Shown here piece by piece: positions 13,323 through 23,239 of a stretch of 64,000 nt of DNA. The stretch's first letter is position 1; every line of letters begins with the position of its first letter. This DNA comes from Acidobacteriota bacterium (GTDB taxonomy: Bacteria; Acidobacteriota; Blastocatellia; Pyrinomonadales; Pyrinomonadaceae): assembly GCA_019242475.1 (NCBI GenBank), contig JAFAVK010000015.1, forward strand, positions 51,834 through 115,833, in the 5' to 3' direction. The translations under genes were made by a program, and so were the position numbers. A model generated the notes under the pieces. The model ran no database searches, was not told the origin of the DNA, and worked only from the letters and a program-made list of their open reading frames with translations.

Positions 13323-13430
13323 ATGACACACGGCGCGCGCTTTTATTACTTCGCCTTTACGTACCGCTACCCCTTCGGGGGCGGCGGGCCGGGCGAACTT
13401 CGTGCGCGCGCTTGTGGGCGAGAGTCTTAG
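13323..13430 (+). CDS. Phe/Tyr-rich leader peptide of the aroQ-pheA-tyrA-aroF attenuator
   Basis: A 35-residue frame starting MTHGAR and running through FYYFAFTYRYPF before a Gly-rich tail and a TAG stop. Nine of twelve residues in the core are Phe or Tyr, the end products of the operon behind it. A perfect 14-bp terminator follows at 13456-13495. The Gly-codon stretch just after the Phe/Tyr codons (13384-13392) can pair with the left arm of that terminator with one bulged G, so a ribosome stalled for charged Phe/Tyr tRNA would favour read-through. E. coli pheL works this way. The peptide is regulatory rather than functional as a protein. Its own ribosome site is weak. Confidence 0.7.
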   Translation: MTHGARFYYFAFTYRYPFGGGGPGELRARACGRES

Positions 13431-13455
13431 AGACGCGCACAAAAAGATTCGAACC

Positions 13456-13499
13456 GAGCCGGCCGCGACCCCGCAGAGGAAGTCGCGGCCGGCTCTTTT
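13456..13499 (+). terminator. Attenuator terminator before aroQ
   Basis: Perfect 14-bp GC-rich stem (13456-13469 with 13482-13495), 12-nt loop, then TTTT. It lies after the Phe/Tyr leader peptide and ends about 33 nt before the aroQ ATG, so full-length operon transcription needs antitermination. Confidence 0.8.
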
Positions 13500-13531
13500 G
13501 GTGCCGGGCCGAATGCACGGAGTTTTAACTG

Positions 13532-13819
13532 ATGACCATCGAAGACTGGCGGGTCGAGATAGACAAGATTGACGCGGAGCTGCTGCGGCTGCTCAACGCG
13601 CGCGCCGAGATTGCCGTCCGCGTGGGCGAGTCGAAGCGCGTCGCGGGGCTCTCGGTCTTGAACCGTGGGCGCGAGCGCGAGGTGGTCGAGCGCGCGCGGC
13701 GCGGCAACCGCGGGCCGCTCGACGGCGACGCGGTCGAACGCCTCTTCCGCGCCGTCATCCGCGAGTCGCGCCGCCTCCAGACGCAGCTCGCCGCCGAGGC
13801 GCAGGAGGCCGCGAGATGA
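13532..13819 (+). CDS. aroQ: Chorismate mutase (AroQ type, monofunctional)
   Basis: Rearranges chorismate to prephenate, the entry to Phe and Tyr. The 95-residue all-helical AroQ domain is complete: WRVEIDKIDAELLRLLNARAEIA (helix 1 with the conserved Arg), GESKR (Lys for substrate), then a middle helix and FRAVIRESRRLQ at the C-terminus. GGAG lies 9 nt before the ATG. The stop overlaps the pheA start (ATGA), so the two are coupled. In many bacteria this domain is fused to PheA or TyrA; here it is free-standing. Confidence 0.92.
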   Translation: MTIEDWRVEIDKIDAELLRLLNARAEIAVRVGESKRVAGLSVLNRGREREVVERARRGNRGPLDGDAVERLFRAVIRESRRLQTQLAAEAQEAAR

Positions 13820-14664
13820 GCAAGGGCGCCGGCCCCGCGCGCGTCGCCTTCCAGGGCGAGCGCGGGGCCTTCAGCGAGGAGGCGGCCGTCAAGCTTCTGG
13901 GCGAGGGCGTGACTCTCGTCCCGCGCCCGACCTTCGAGTCGCTCTTCGCCGCTACGGAAGAGGGCGCGGCCGACCTCGCGCTCGCGCCCTTCGAGAACAC
14001 GCTCGCGGGCTCCGTCCACCGCGTCTACGACCTGCTCCTCGACAGCCCGCTCCACATGACGGCCGAAGTCGTCATCCCCATCCGACATTTCCTCATCGGG
14101 CCGCCCGGCTCGAAGGTCGAGGAGATCAAGACGGTCGAGTCGCACCCCGTCGCGCTCGCGCAGTGCGAGCGCTTCTTCGCCTCGCGCCCAGACATCCGCC
14201 GCGTCGCGGCCGACGACACCGCGGGGAGCGTCGCCAACGTCCTGCGCCGCGGCGACCCTTCGTGCGCGGCGGTCGCGGGCCGGCGCGCGGCCGAAACCTA
14301 CGGCGGACAAATCCTCCGCGCAGGGCTCGAAGACCACCCGGAGAACTACACGCGCTTCGTCCTGCTCGCGCCCGAGCCCTCCGACGCGAAGGGGGCCGAC
14401 AAGCTCTCGCTCGTCCTCAAGCTCGCGCACCGGCCGGGCGCGCTCCACCACGCGCTCGAACCCTTCGCCCGCCGGGGCATCGACCTGCTCAAGATCGAGA
14501 GCCGCCCGCTGCGCGGCCAACCCTGGGAGTACCACTTCTACCTCGACCTGCGCGGCGCGCCCCGCGACCCGGAGCTTTCGGCCGCACTCGAAGAGTTGCA
14601 AGCGCGCACCGCCAGCGTGCGCGTCCTCGGCCACTACGCATCGGCAAAGACTAGTGATGGCTAA
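13816..14664 (+). CDS. pheA: Prephenate dehydratase
   Basis: Converts prephenate to phenylpyruvate. The 282 residues have the PDT catalytic domain (VAFQGERGAFSEEAA at the N-terminus, LALAPFENTLAGSVHRVYDLL, VESHPVALAQC, and the ENYTRFVLLA motif with catalytic Thr-Arg-Phe near 180) followed by a C-terminal ACT domain with LKLAHRPGALHHALEPF and IESRP, the Phe-binding signature. Allosteric inhibition by Phe is therefore expected in addition to the leader attenuation. It overlaps aroQ by 4 nt and tyrA by 8 nt. Confidence 0.95.
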   Translation: MSKGAGPARVAFQGERGAFSEEAAVKLLGEGVTLVPRPTFESLFAATEEGAADLALAPFENTLAGSVHRVYDLLLDSPLHMTAEVVIPIRHFLIGPPGSKVEEIKTVESHPVALAQCERFFASRPDIRRVAADDTAGSVANVLRRGDPSCAAVAGRRAAETYGGQILRAGLEDHPENYTRFVLLAPEPSDAKGADKLSLVLKLAHRPGALHHALEPFARRGIDLLKIESRPLRGQPWEYHFYLDLRGAPRDPELSAALEELQARTASVRVLGHYASAKTSDG

Positions 14665-15553
14665 GCGTTGGGACAGGGTGACTGTGGTCGGGTGCGGGCT
14701 GGTGGGCGCGTCGTTCGCGCTCGCGCTCAGACGCGCGGGCGCGTGCGGGCGCGTCGCGGGCTGGGACGCCGACCCTGACGTTTTGCACGAAGCCCAACGC
14801 CTCGGCGCGATTGATGAAGTTGACGAAGCCTTCGACGAAGGCGGTGTGTCTCAGTCAGACTTATTTTACCTGGCAACTCCCGTCGGGCAGATCATCGAGT
14901 TCCTGCGCGCGGGCGGGCCGCACGTCAAACCGGGCGCGGTCGTGACCGACGTGGGGAGCACGAAAGTTGAAATCTGTCGTGCGGCGATTTCGCAGACGGA
15001 AAAATCCTGGCGCTTCGTCGGCGGCCACCCCGTCGCGGGCAGCCACCTGCGCGGGCCTTCGCACGCGCGCGCAGACCTCTTCGAGGGCGCGCCGTACGTC
15101 CTGACGCCGCCCGCGGACGGCAGCGACCCTTCGGCGCTCGACGCGGTGGCGGAGACATTGAAACTCCTCGGCGCGCGCGTGCGCCTGATGCCGGCGGGCG
15201 AGCACGACCGCGCGCTGGCGAGGCTGAGCCACCTGCCGCAGCTCGTCTCGTGCGCGCTCTCGGCGACGGCTGACGAAGCCCTGGAGGCCGACGAACTCAA
15301 CGCGCTCGCCGGCCCCGGCTACCGCGACATGACGCGGTTGGCAAAGAGCCCCTGGGCCGTCTGGCAAGACATCCTCGCCACGAACTCGGGCGAGGTGGCC
15401 GACGCGCTCGACGCGCTCATCCTGAAACTCTCCGCCGCGCGCGACGGGCTGCGCGGACACTCCCGGCGACTGTGCGAAGACCCCGCAGGCGCGCGCCGCC
15501 TGGAAGGGCTCGCCGCGGCGCGCTCCCTCTTCGGCCGGGTCGGGCCGAGTTAA
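14657..15553 (+). CDS. tyrA: Prephenate dehydrogenase
   Basis: NAD(P)-dependent oxidative decarboxylation of prephenate toward tyrosine. The 298 residues contain the Rossmann motif VVGCGLVGASFALALRRAG at the N-terminus, the VVTDVGSTK segment, the catalytic-His region FVGGHPVAGSHLRG, and a helical C-terminal half (HDRALARLSHLPQLVS, GPGYRDMTRLAKS). No ACT domain is present, so feedback probably acts at PheA and at the leader. ATG 14657 overlaps the end of pheA; a GTG one codon earlier is possible. Confidence 0.94.
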   Translation: MAKRWDRVTVVGCGLVGASFALALRRAGACGRVAGWDADPDVLHEAQRLGAIDEVDEAFDEGGVSQSDLFYLATPVGQIIEFLRAGGPHVKPGAVVTDVGSTKVEICRAAISQTEKSWRFVGGHPVAGSHLRGPSHARADLFEGAPYVLTPPADGSDPSALDAVAETLKLLGARVRLMPAGEHDRALARLSHLPQLVSCALSATADEALEADELNALAGPGYRDMTRLAKSPWAVWQDILATNSGEVADALDALILKLSAARDGLRGHSRRLCEDPAGARRLEGLAAARSLFGRVGPS

Positions 15554-15558
15554 ACCAC

Positions 15559-16728
15559 ATGCTGAAGGCGGTCAAAGACATGATCTTAATCCTCGACCCG
15601 AAAGTCGCCGCGGGCGGCGAGACGTACAAACAACTGATGTCACACCTCTCGCGCCTGCCCAACATCGAGCTGCGCATCCACCACGAGCAGGGCGCCGAGA
15701 AGTCTCTGACCGAGGTCTACCTCATCGGCAACACGGCCGCGCTCTCGATGGACGACATGCGCGCGCTGCCCGGCGTTGACCACGTCGTCCGCGTCTCGGA
15801 AGAGTACCGCGTCGTCGGCCGCCACAAGGACGACGACCGCCCGACCTTCTTCGAGTACAACGGCGTCCGCTTCGGCCAGGACACGCTCCACGTCTTCGCG
15901 GGCCTCTGCGCCGTGGACACGCGCGAGCACGTCGAGCAGATGATGCGGGCGCTGCAAGCACACGGGCAGGTCTGCACGCGGATGGGCGCGTACAAGCCGC
16001 GCACCTCGCCCTACTCTTTCCAGGGGCACGGCAAGAGTTGTCTGCCTTACGTCTTCGAGCTGGCGGGCAAGTACGGCATCAAGGTCATCGCGATGGAGGT
16101 GACGCACGAGTCGCACATCGAAGAGATCCGCGCGGCGCTCGAAGAGACCGCGAGCCCGGCGGGCGTCATGCTCCAGATCGGCACGCGCAACACGCAGAAC
16201 TTCGAGCTGCTCAAGCTCGTCGGCCGCCAGCGCGACTTCCCCGTGCTCCTGAAGCGCGGCTTCGGCATCACGCTCGACGAGTCTTTGAACGCGGCCGAGT
16301 ACCTCGCGAGCGAGGGGAACCGCAAGGTCGTCTTCGGCCTGCGCGGGATGAAGACTTCAATCGGCGACCCGCACCGCAACTTCGTGGACTTCGCGCACGT
16401 CCCCGTCGTCAAGCGCCTGACGCGGATGCCGGTCTGCATCGACCCCTCGCACTCGGTCGGCCAGCGCGCCTACGCGCCCGACCGCCTGCTCGACATCCTC
16501 CACGTCACCGCGCAGGGCGTCATCGCCGGCGCCAACATGATCCTCGTGGACTTCCACCCCAACCCCTCGCGCGCGCTCGTGGACGGCCCGCAGGCGCTCA
16601 CGCTCCGCGAGCTGCCGCACTTCCTCGAAGACGTTTCGCTCGTCCGCGAGACCTACGAGAAGCGCGTCGCGCTCGCCGCCCGCGCCGCGGAGATGAAGGT
16701 TGAAGCGGAAGAGATTAAGGTCGGGTAA
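15559..16728 (+). CDS. aroF: DAHP synthase family protein, type I-beta-like with N-terminal ferredoxin-like domain
   Basis: First step of the shikimate pathway (erythrose-4-P plus PEP). The 389 residues divide into an N-terminal ferredoxin-like regulatory domain (about 1-85) and a TIM barrel. Barrel motifs seen are GAYKPRTSPYSFQG, LQIGTRNTQNF, LLKRGFG, CIDPSHSVGQRA and LVDGPQAL. Several usually invariant positions differ: the GPCSVE loop reads GLCAVD (Cys117 kept), the CERG motif reads GLRG, and the Glu expected as a metal ligand in VEVHP is Asp (VDFHP). It is therefore a divergent member. The operon position after aroQ-pheA-tyrA supports a DAHP synthase role. The start at 15559 is 5 nt after the tyrA stop. 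Confidence 0.85.
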   Translation: MLKAVKDMILILDPKVAAGGETYKQLMSHLSRLPNIELRIHHEQGAEKSLTEVYLIGNTAALSMDDMRALPGVDHVVRVSEEYRVVGRHKDDDRPTFFEYNGVRFGQDTLHVFAGLCAVDTREHVEQMMRALQAHGQVCTRMGAYKPRTSPYSFQGHGKSCLPYVFELAGKYGIKVIAMEVTHESHIEEIRAALEETASPAGVMLQIGTRNTQNFELLKLVGRQRDFPVLLKRGFGITLDESLNAAEYLASEGNRKVVFGLRGMKTSIGDPHRNFVDFAHVPVVKRLTRMPVCIDPSHSVGQRAYAPDRLLDILHVTAQGVIAGANMILVDFHPNPSRALVDGPQALTLRELPHFLEDVSLVRETYEKRVALAARAAEMKVEAEEIKVG

Positions 16729-16759
16729 CCTGTTACTTGAGCGTAGCGGAACATTCGTT

Positions 16760-16786
16760 CACCGCAGAGGCGCAGAGGACGCGGTG
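16760..16786. repeat. CGCAGAGG-type short tandem repeat between convergent genes
   Basis: ACCGCAGA, GGCGCAGA and GGACGCGG follow each other, flanked by CACCGC and GCGGTG, which can pair as a 6-bp stem. It fills the 78-nt gap between the ends of aroF and thrC. It is a degenerate member of the window's short-repeat hairpins. Confidence 0.5.
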
Positions 16787-16806
16787 GAGTGCCTCTCACT
16801 TCAGGC

Positions 16807-18069
16807 TCAAGATAGGGCTTTAGCAAGCGCCTCAAGCGACGGCTCAATCTCTTCACACACCGATTCTTTGTCGAGCAGTTCCGCCAGCGCGGGCGGCGTC
16901 TCGACTTCCCTTCCCACCAAAGGCTCGACTATCGACTCGAACTTCGCCGGGTGCGCCGTCGCGACGACGACCCAGTGCGGCGACGCCAACCGCGCGCGCA
17001 CGCGGGCGGCCGCCGCGGTGTGTGGGTCGAAGACGCGGCCGCGTGTTGTCGCCTCTGCTTCGATGGTGCGCTTTATCTCTTCATCCGACACCGTGAAGGC
17101 GCGCGCGAAGGTTTTGAGTTCTTCGAAGTCCGGGTGCAGTTGGAGCAGGCGCTCGACGTTGCTCGGGTTCCCCACGTCCATCGCGTTGGCGAGCGTGCGC
17201 ACTGTGGGGCGCGCGGCCCACGCGCCGGAGTCGAAGTAGTCGGGCACGGCGCGGTTGGCGTTCGTGGCGAGCGCGATCTCGCGGACGGGCAGCCCGGCGG
17301 CGCGCGCCCAGAAGGCCGCGACGGCGTTCCCTAAATTCCCCGTCGGGACGACGAGCCCGGCGCGCGCGCCGCGGCGCCGCAAGTACCAGAGGCTCGCCGC
17401 CGCGTGGTAGGCCGCCTGCGGCAGAAGGCGCCCGAAGTTGATGCTGTTGGCCGAGAGCAGGCCGTGCGCGCGATTCAATTGGCGGTCGGCGAAGGCGGCT
17501 TTAACAATCCGCTGGCAGTCGTCGAAGTCCCCGCGCACGGCGAAGGCGCGCACGCCCGCGCCCCAGCAGGTCAACTGCTTCTCCTGCCGCGGTGAGACGA
17601 GCCCCTTCGGAAAGAGGATGACGACCTCCGCGTTCGCGCGCACGGCGAAGGCCGCCGCGACCGCGCCGCCCGTGTCGCCCGAGGTCGCAACTAAAACAGT
17701 CCGGCGCCCCGGCAGGCGCGAGACGCACGCGGCGAGGAAGCGCGCCCCCACGTCCTTGAAGGCCGCGGTCGGGCCGTGGAATAGTTCGAGCAGGGCGGTC
17801 GTCTCGTCAAGCTCGACGAGCGGGACGGGGAAGTCGAAAGCCTCGCGGCAGATGTCAGACAGTTGGACTGATAGTTCGTCGCCTTCGAAGAAGGGGGCGA
17901 GGAACTTCTCCGCGATGTCGGCCAGCGATTCGAGCCCTTCGAAGTCTTCAACTTCAAATGTGGGAAAGCGCTCCGGCACGTAGAGCCCGCCGTCGGGCGC
18001 GAGGCCGGTCTGGATGGCTTCAGATAATCCAAGAGGCGGCGACGACGCGCGCGTGCTGACGTACCTCAT
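16807..18069 (-). CDS. thrC: Threonine synthase
   Basis: PLP enzyme converting O-phosphohomoserine to threonine. The 420 residues have the family features: an N-terminal APDGGLYVPERFP segment, the PLP Lys in FHGPTAAFKDVGARF (about residue 110), the ATSGDTGGA phosphate-binding loop, and VPTGNLGNAVAAFWA. Its ATG overlaps the thrB stop (ATGA). It is the last gene of thrA-thrB-thrC and converges with aroF. Confidence 0.95.
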   Translation of the reverse strand: MRYVSTRASSPPLGLSEAIQTGLAPDGGLYVPERFPTFEVEDFEGLESLADIAEKFLAPFFEGDELSVQLSDICREAFDFPVPLVELDETTALLELFHGPTAAFKDVGARFLAACVSRLPGRRTVLVATSGDTGGAVAAAFAVRANAEVVILFPKGLVSPRQEKQLTCWGAGVRAFAVRGDFDDCQRIVKAAFADRQLNRAHGLLSANSINFGRLLPQAAYHAAASLWYLRRRGARAGLVVPTGNLGNAVAAFWARAAGLPVREIALATNANRAVPDYFDSGAWAARPTVRTLANAMDVGNPSNVERLLQLHPDFEELKTFARAFTVSDEEIKRTIEAEATTRGRVFDPHTAAAARVRARLASPHWVVVATAHPAKFESIVEPLVGREVETPPALAELLDKESVCEEIEPSLEALAKALS

Positions 18070-19013
18070 CGGATGACCTTCGCCCCTTCTTCGCTGACGT
18101 GGGAGACCCAGGAGTCAACTTCCGCGACGCCGCTCGCCCTGAATACTTCGACCATCGCGGCGCGCGCTCTCTCCGCAGTCTCTTCATCGTTCGCCAACGC
18201 GAAGACGCTCGGGCCGGAGCCGGAGATGGAGGCGCCCAGGGCGCCCGCTTCGAGCGCGGCCGCCTTGACGCGCGCGAAGCCGGGGATGAGCGCGGCACGC
18301 TGCGGCTCGATGAGCACGTCTTCGAGGCAAGCCCTCATCAACTCGAAGTCGTCGTTGAAGCAGGCGGCGACGAGGCCGGCGAGTCGCGCGGACTGGCGCA
18401 CGTGATCCGCGAGCGGGACGTGCGGCCTCAAGACGGCGCGCGAGTCGCGCGTGTCCACGCGGACGTGCGGGTGGACGAGCACGGCGAGGAGCCCGCGCGG
18501 GACGGGCAGTCGCACGCAACGAAGGGGGTCGGTCGAGACGATGAGCGTGAGCCCGCCGAACAGAGACGGCGCGGCGTTGTCCGGGTGCGAGGCGCCGCAC
18601 GCCACGCGCTCGGCCGCGAGCGCGTACGCGAGCAGAGACTCTTTCGGCAGGGGCGCTTTGAGCAAAGAGTTCGCCGCGACGAGCGCCGCCACGGCCGAGG
18701 CGGCCGAGCCGCCCATGCCGGAGCCGAGCGCGATGCCTTTCCGCACGCGCACGTCGAAGCCGAAGCCGGGCCGGAGGTCTTCGAGGAGTTTGATGAGGCC
18801 GACGGTCGCTGTGTTCTGCGCGGGGTCGAGCGAGATGGCGCCGTCAGGCAAAGTGCCCGTCGCGTCCGAGACCTCGACGACGCGGACGGACTCTCCCTCC
18901 GTCAGAGTCAACGCCACCTCGTCGCCCGCGGCCTCGACGGCGAAGCCGAGCACGTCGAAGCCGACGGCGACGTTCGAGACGGTCGCGGGCGCGAACGCCG
19001 CGGCGCTTCTCAT
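18066..19013 (-). CDS. thrB: Homoserine kinase
   Basis: GHMP-family kinase phosphorylating L-homoserine. The 315 residues show the family N-terminus (PATVSNVAVGFDVLGFAV), the ATP-binding GSGMGGSAASAVAAL motif (about 97-111), and the C-terminal GASISGSGPSVFALA. The length is typical. It overlaps thrA upstream and thrC downstream by ATGA junctions, indicating tight translational coupling in one operon. Confidence 0.96.
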   Translation of the reverse strand: MRSAAAFAPATVSNVAVGFDVLGFAVEAAGDEVALTLTEGESVRVVEVSDATGTLPDGAISLDPAQNTATVGLIKLLEDLRPGFGFDVRVRKGIALGSGMGGSAASAVAALVAANSLLKAPLPKESLLAYALAAERVACGASHPDNAAPSLFGGLTLIVSTDPLRCVRLPVPRGLLAVLVHPHVRVDTRDSRAVLRPHVPLADHVRQSARLAGLVAACFNDDFELMRACLEDVLIEPQRAALIPGFARVKAAALEAGALGASISGSGPSVFALANDEETAERARAAMVEVFRASGVAEVDSWVSHVSEEGAKVIR

Positions 19014-21484
19014 AAAGGTGCCCCCAGGAAGGTCGCCAGGCGCAGGAGGTCTGCGAAGACGCCCGCCGCGGTGACGGCCGGGCCGGCGCCGGGGCCGCGC
19101 ACGATCATCGGCTGCACGTCGTAGCGCTTCGTGCGGAAGCTGACGACGTTGTCGCTCTCGCTCAAGGATGCGAACGGGTGCGCGAGCGGGTAGGGTCGCA
19201 GGCTCGCCGAGACCCCGGAACCCTGCTCAATTGTCCCGACGTAGCGCAGCACCTCGCCGCGCGCGCGCGCCGCGTTCAACTGTGCGGCGACGGCCGCGTC
19301 GTGCCGGCTCAGGTGGTCGAAATACTCTTCGACGGTCGAGGCGCGCAGGTCTTCGGGGACGAGGCTCTCGACCGACACGTCTTCCAGCTCGATCCCCATC
19401 CCCATCTCGCGCGCGAGGATGACGAGCTTGCGCGCCACGTCCATGCCCGAGAGGTCTTCGCGCGGGTCGGGCTCGGTGTAGCCGCGCGCGTGCGCCTCGC
19501 GCACGACCTGCGAGAAGGGCTTGGTGCCGTCGAAGGTGTTGAAGATGTAGGAGAGCGTCCCGGACAGCACGCCCTCGATGCGCAGAATCTCGTCGCCCGT
19601 GTCGAGCAGGTCGCGCAGCGTGTGGATGACGGGCAGGCCCGCGCCGACGTTCGTCTCGTAGAGGAAGTAGCGCCCCCGCCGGCGCGCGGCGTCGCGCACG
19701 GCGCGGTACTGCGCGAGCGTCCCGGTGTTCCCCTTCTTGTTCGGCGTGACGACGTTGATGCCGCGGTCGAGCCACTCGGCGTAGCGCGCGGCCACGCCCG
19801 CGTCCGACGTGGCGTCGATGAGGACGGCGTGCGGCAGGTGCTCGGCGAGGACGTGCTCGGCGAAGCGCTCGATGTCGGCCTGCGAGCCTTTGCCGTTTAA
19901 ATCTTCCTTCCAACTGTTCAAATCGACCGCGCGCTCGTCGAGGAGCATCCGGCGGCTGTTCGTCAGGCCGCGCACGCGCACGTCTATCGAGCGGCGGCGG
20001 CACAGCTCTTCGAGCCGCGCGTTGAGCTGGTCGAGGAACGTCCCGCCGATGAGGCCGGTGCCGACGACGCCGACCGAGAGCGTCTGGTGCGAGAGGTAGA
20101 AGGCCGAGTGGACGTTGCGCAGGGCGCGCGTCGCCTCGCGCTCGTCGATGACGGCCGAGATGTTTCGCTCCGAAGACCCTTGGGCGATGGCGCGCACGCT
20201 CACGCCCGCGCGCCCGAGCGCGGTGAAGAACTTGCCCGCGACGCCCGGCGCGTCCACCATCCCGTCGCCGACCGCGGCGAGGATGCAGCAGCCTTCCGTC
20301 AGACCCACGGTCTGAATCTGCCCGCGCGTCATCTCCGACATGAACGCTTCTTCGACGGTTCTCTTTGCCAGTTCACCTTGTGTGCCCGGCACCGCGAAGC
20401 AGATGGAGTGCTCGCTCGACCCTTGCGAGATGAGGACGACCGAGACGCCCTCCGCGCGCAGCGCGCCGAAGAGCTTGTTGGCGATGCCGGGCACGCCGAC
20501 CATGCCCGTGCCCTCGACGTTGACGAGCGTCATGCCCTCGACGGTGGCGAAGCCTTTGACGGGGAAGCCGGGGGAGGACGCGGCCGAGATGGTCGTGCCC
20601 ACGGCGTCGGGGCGGAAGGTGTTCTTGATGTGGACGGGGATGCCGCCCGCGATGACCGGCGACATCGTGTTCGGGTGGATGACCTTCGCGCCGAAGTAGG
20701 CGAGTTCCGCGGCCTCCTGGTAGGAGAGCGCGGGGACGACGAGCGCGTCGGGGACGCGGCGCGGGTCTGCGCTGAGCACCCCGTCCACGTCCGTCCAGAT
20801 GGTGACCGACTCGGCGCCGAGCAGCGCCGCGAAGATCGAGGCCGAGTAGTCGCTGCCGTTGCGCTTGAGCGTCGTCGCCACGCCGTCGCGCGTCGAGGCG
20901 ACGTAGCCGGTGACGACGAGCGGGTCGGGCTCGCGCCCTTCGAGCCACTCGGAGAGCTTCGCGCGTGAAAGCTCCCAGTCCACGGCGACGCCGCGCGCGT
21001 CCGCCTCGACGACGAGCGCCGCGCGCGCGTCGAGCCAGTCGGAGGGGCAGCCCTTCTGTCCGAGCAGGGCGTCGAGGAAGCGCGCCGACCACAGCTCGCC
21101 GTGGCCGGAGACGAACTCGGCGATGTGCTCGGACTGGAGCCGCGCGATCCAGACGCCGCGCAGCACCTCCTCCAACTCCCGGAAATCATTCTCCAACGCT
21201 TCGGCCAGGGCCTTCTCGCGCGCGGCGTCGAGCCCGAGCGCGGCGGCCGTCTCAAGGTGGCGCGCGCGCAAAGCTTGAAGTCTTTCCGTATACCTTTCGT
21301 CGCGCGCGGCGGCGCCCGAGACGAGCCCGAGCAGCGCGTCGGTCACGCCCGACATCGCCGAGACGACGACGGCCGCGCGCTCGCCCCGCGCGCGCCGCGC
21401 GAGCAGAATCTCGGCCACGGCCTCGTACCGCCCCGCGTCGGCCACGCTCGTCCCGCCGAACTTGTGTACGACCCACTTCGCCAT
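19010..21484 (-). CDS. thrA: Bifunctional aspartate kinase / homoserine dehydrogenase
   Basis: Catalyses the first and third steps from aspartate to threonine/methionine. The 824-residue product has an aspartokinase domain (VVHKFGGTSVADAGRY at the N-terminus, GSDYSASIFAALLGA), two ACT domains in the middle (VEGTGMVGVPGIANKLFGAL, VGDGMVDAPGVAGKFFTAL), and a homoserine dehydrogenase (GVVGTGLIGGTF nucleotide motif, NVGAGLPVIHTLRDLL, GILSGT-type loop as EGVLSGTLSYIF). The open frame extends 166 codons upstream, but codon use there is unlike the gene and the MAKWVVHKFGG start is characteristic. Inhibition by threonine through the ACT domains is expected. No Thr/Ile leader peptide was found upstream. 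Confidence 0.95.
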   Translation of the reverse strand: MAKWVVHKFGGTSVADAGRYEAVAEILLARRARGERAAVVVSAMSGVTDALLGLVSGAAARDERYTERLQALRARHLETAAALGLDAAREKALAEALENDFRELEEVLRGVWIARLQSEHIAEFVSGHGELWSARFLDALLGQKGCPSDWLDARAALVVEADARGVAVDWELSRAKLSEWLEGREPDPLVVTGYVASTRDGVATTLKRNGSDYSASIFAALLGAESVTIWTDVDGVLSADPRRVPDALVVPALSYQEAAELAYFGAKVIHPNTMSPVIAGGIPVHIKNTFRPDAVGTTISAASSPGFPVKGFATVEGMTLVNVEGTGMVGVPGIANKLFGALRAEGVSVVLISQGSSEHSICFAVPGTQGELAKRTVEEAFMSEMTRGQIQTVGLTEGCCILAAVGDGMVDAPGVAGKFFTALGRAGVSVRAIAQGSSERNISAVIDEREATRALRNVHSAFYLSHQTLSVGVVGTGLIGGTFLDQLNARLEELCRRRSIDVRVRGLTNSRRMLLDERAVDLNSWKEDLNGKGSQADIERFAEHVLAEHLPHAVLIDATSDAGVAARYAEWLDRGINVVTPNKKGNTGTLAQYRAVRDAARRRGRYFLYETNVGAGLPVIHTLRDLLDTGDEILRIEGVLSGTLSYIFNTFDGTKPFSQVVREAHARGYTEPDPREDLSGMDVARKLVILAREMGMGIELEDVSVESLVPEDLRASTVEEYFDHLSRHDAAVAAQLNAARARGEVLRYVGTIEQGSGVSASLRPYPLAHPFASLSESDNVVSFRTKRYDVQPMIVRGPGAGPAVTAAGVFADLLRLATFLGAPL

Positions 21485-21625
21485 AGACACCTCACATGGA
21501 GGCGCGACCTTAGCCCACCGGCGCGCCCGCGCGCAACTGCCGGGGTGAAGGTTTAACGTCCGGCGTCGTACAGGCCGCGCGCGCCGGACGCGAATCAGAC
21601 TTGCACGAAATAGGCGGCTCGGCTC

Positions 21626-21658
21626 TATAATGCCCGCGCCCCTGCTTCTAATAGAAGC
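21626..21658 (+). promoter_or_regulatory. TATAAT box with downstream palindromic operator candidate
   Basis: A perfect TATAAT at 21626-21631 lies 107 nt before the response regulator start; TTGCAC at 21601 is 19 nt upstream of it. A palindrome GCTTCTA-A-TAGAAGC (21644-21658, 7-bp arms) sits where transcription would begin. It lies in the shared divergent region of thrA and the regulator, so it could control either. Confidence 0.4.
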
Positions 21659-21737
21659 CGCTGACACGCCTCGCATCACGGCGGCAGTGTGACGACGCAA
21701 CTCAAGGGGCCTGCGTTCACTTTCCCCCGTCACCGCG

Positions 21738-23219
<1,482 letters not shown>

Positions 23220-23239
23220 AATTCCACATCCGAAGGCCC

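Noticed and set aside
13441..13470. tRNA T-loop-like GATTCGAACC
   Set aside because: Flanks cannot form the T-stem or acceptor; the segment belongs to the aromatic attenuator leader.
21485..21737. Thr/Ile leader attenuator for thrA
   Set aside because: No Thr- or Ile-rich short frame and no terminator hairpin on the minus strand.
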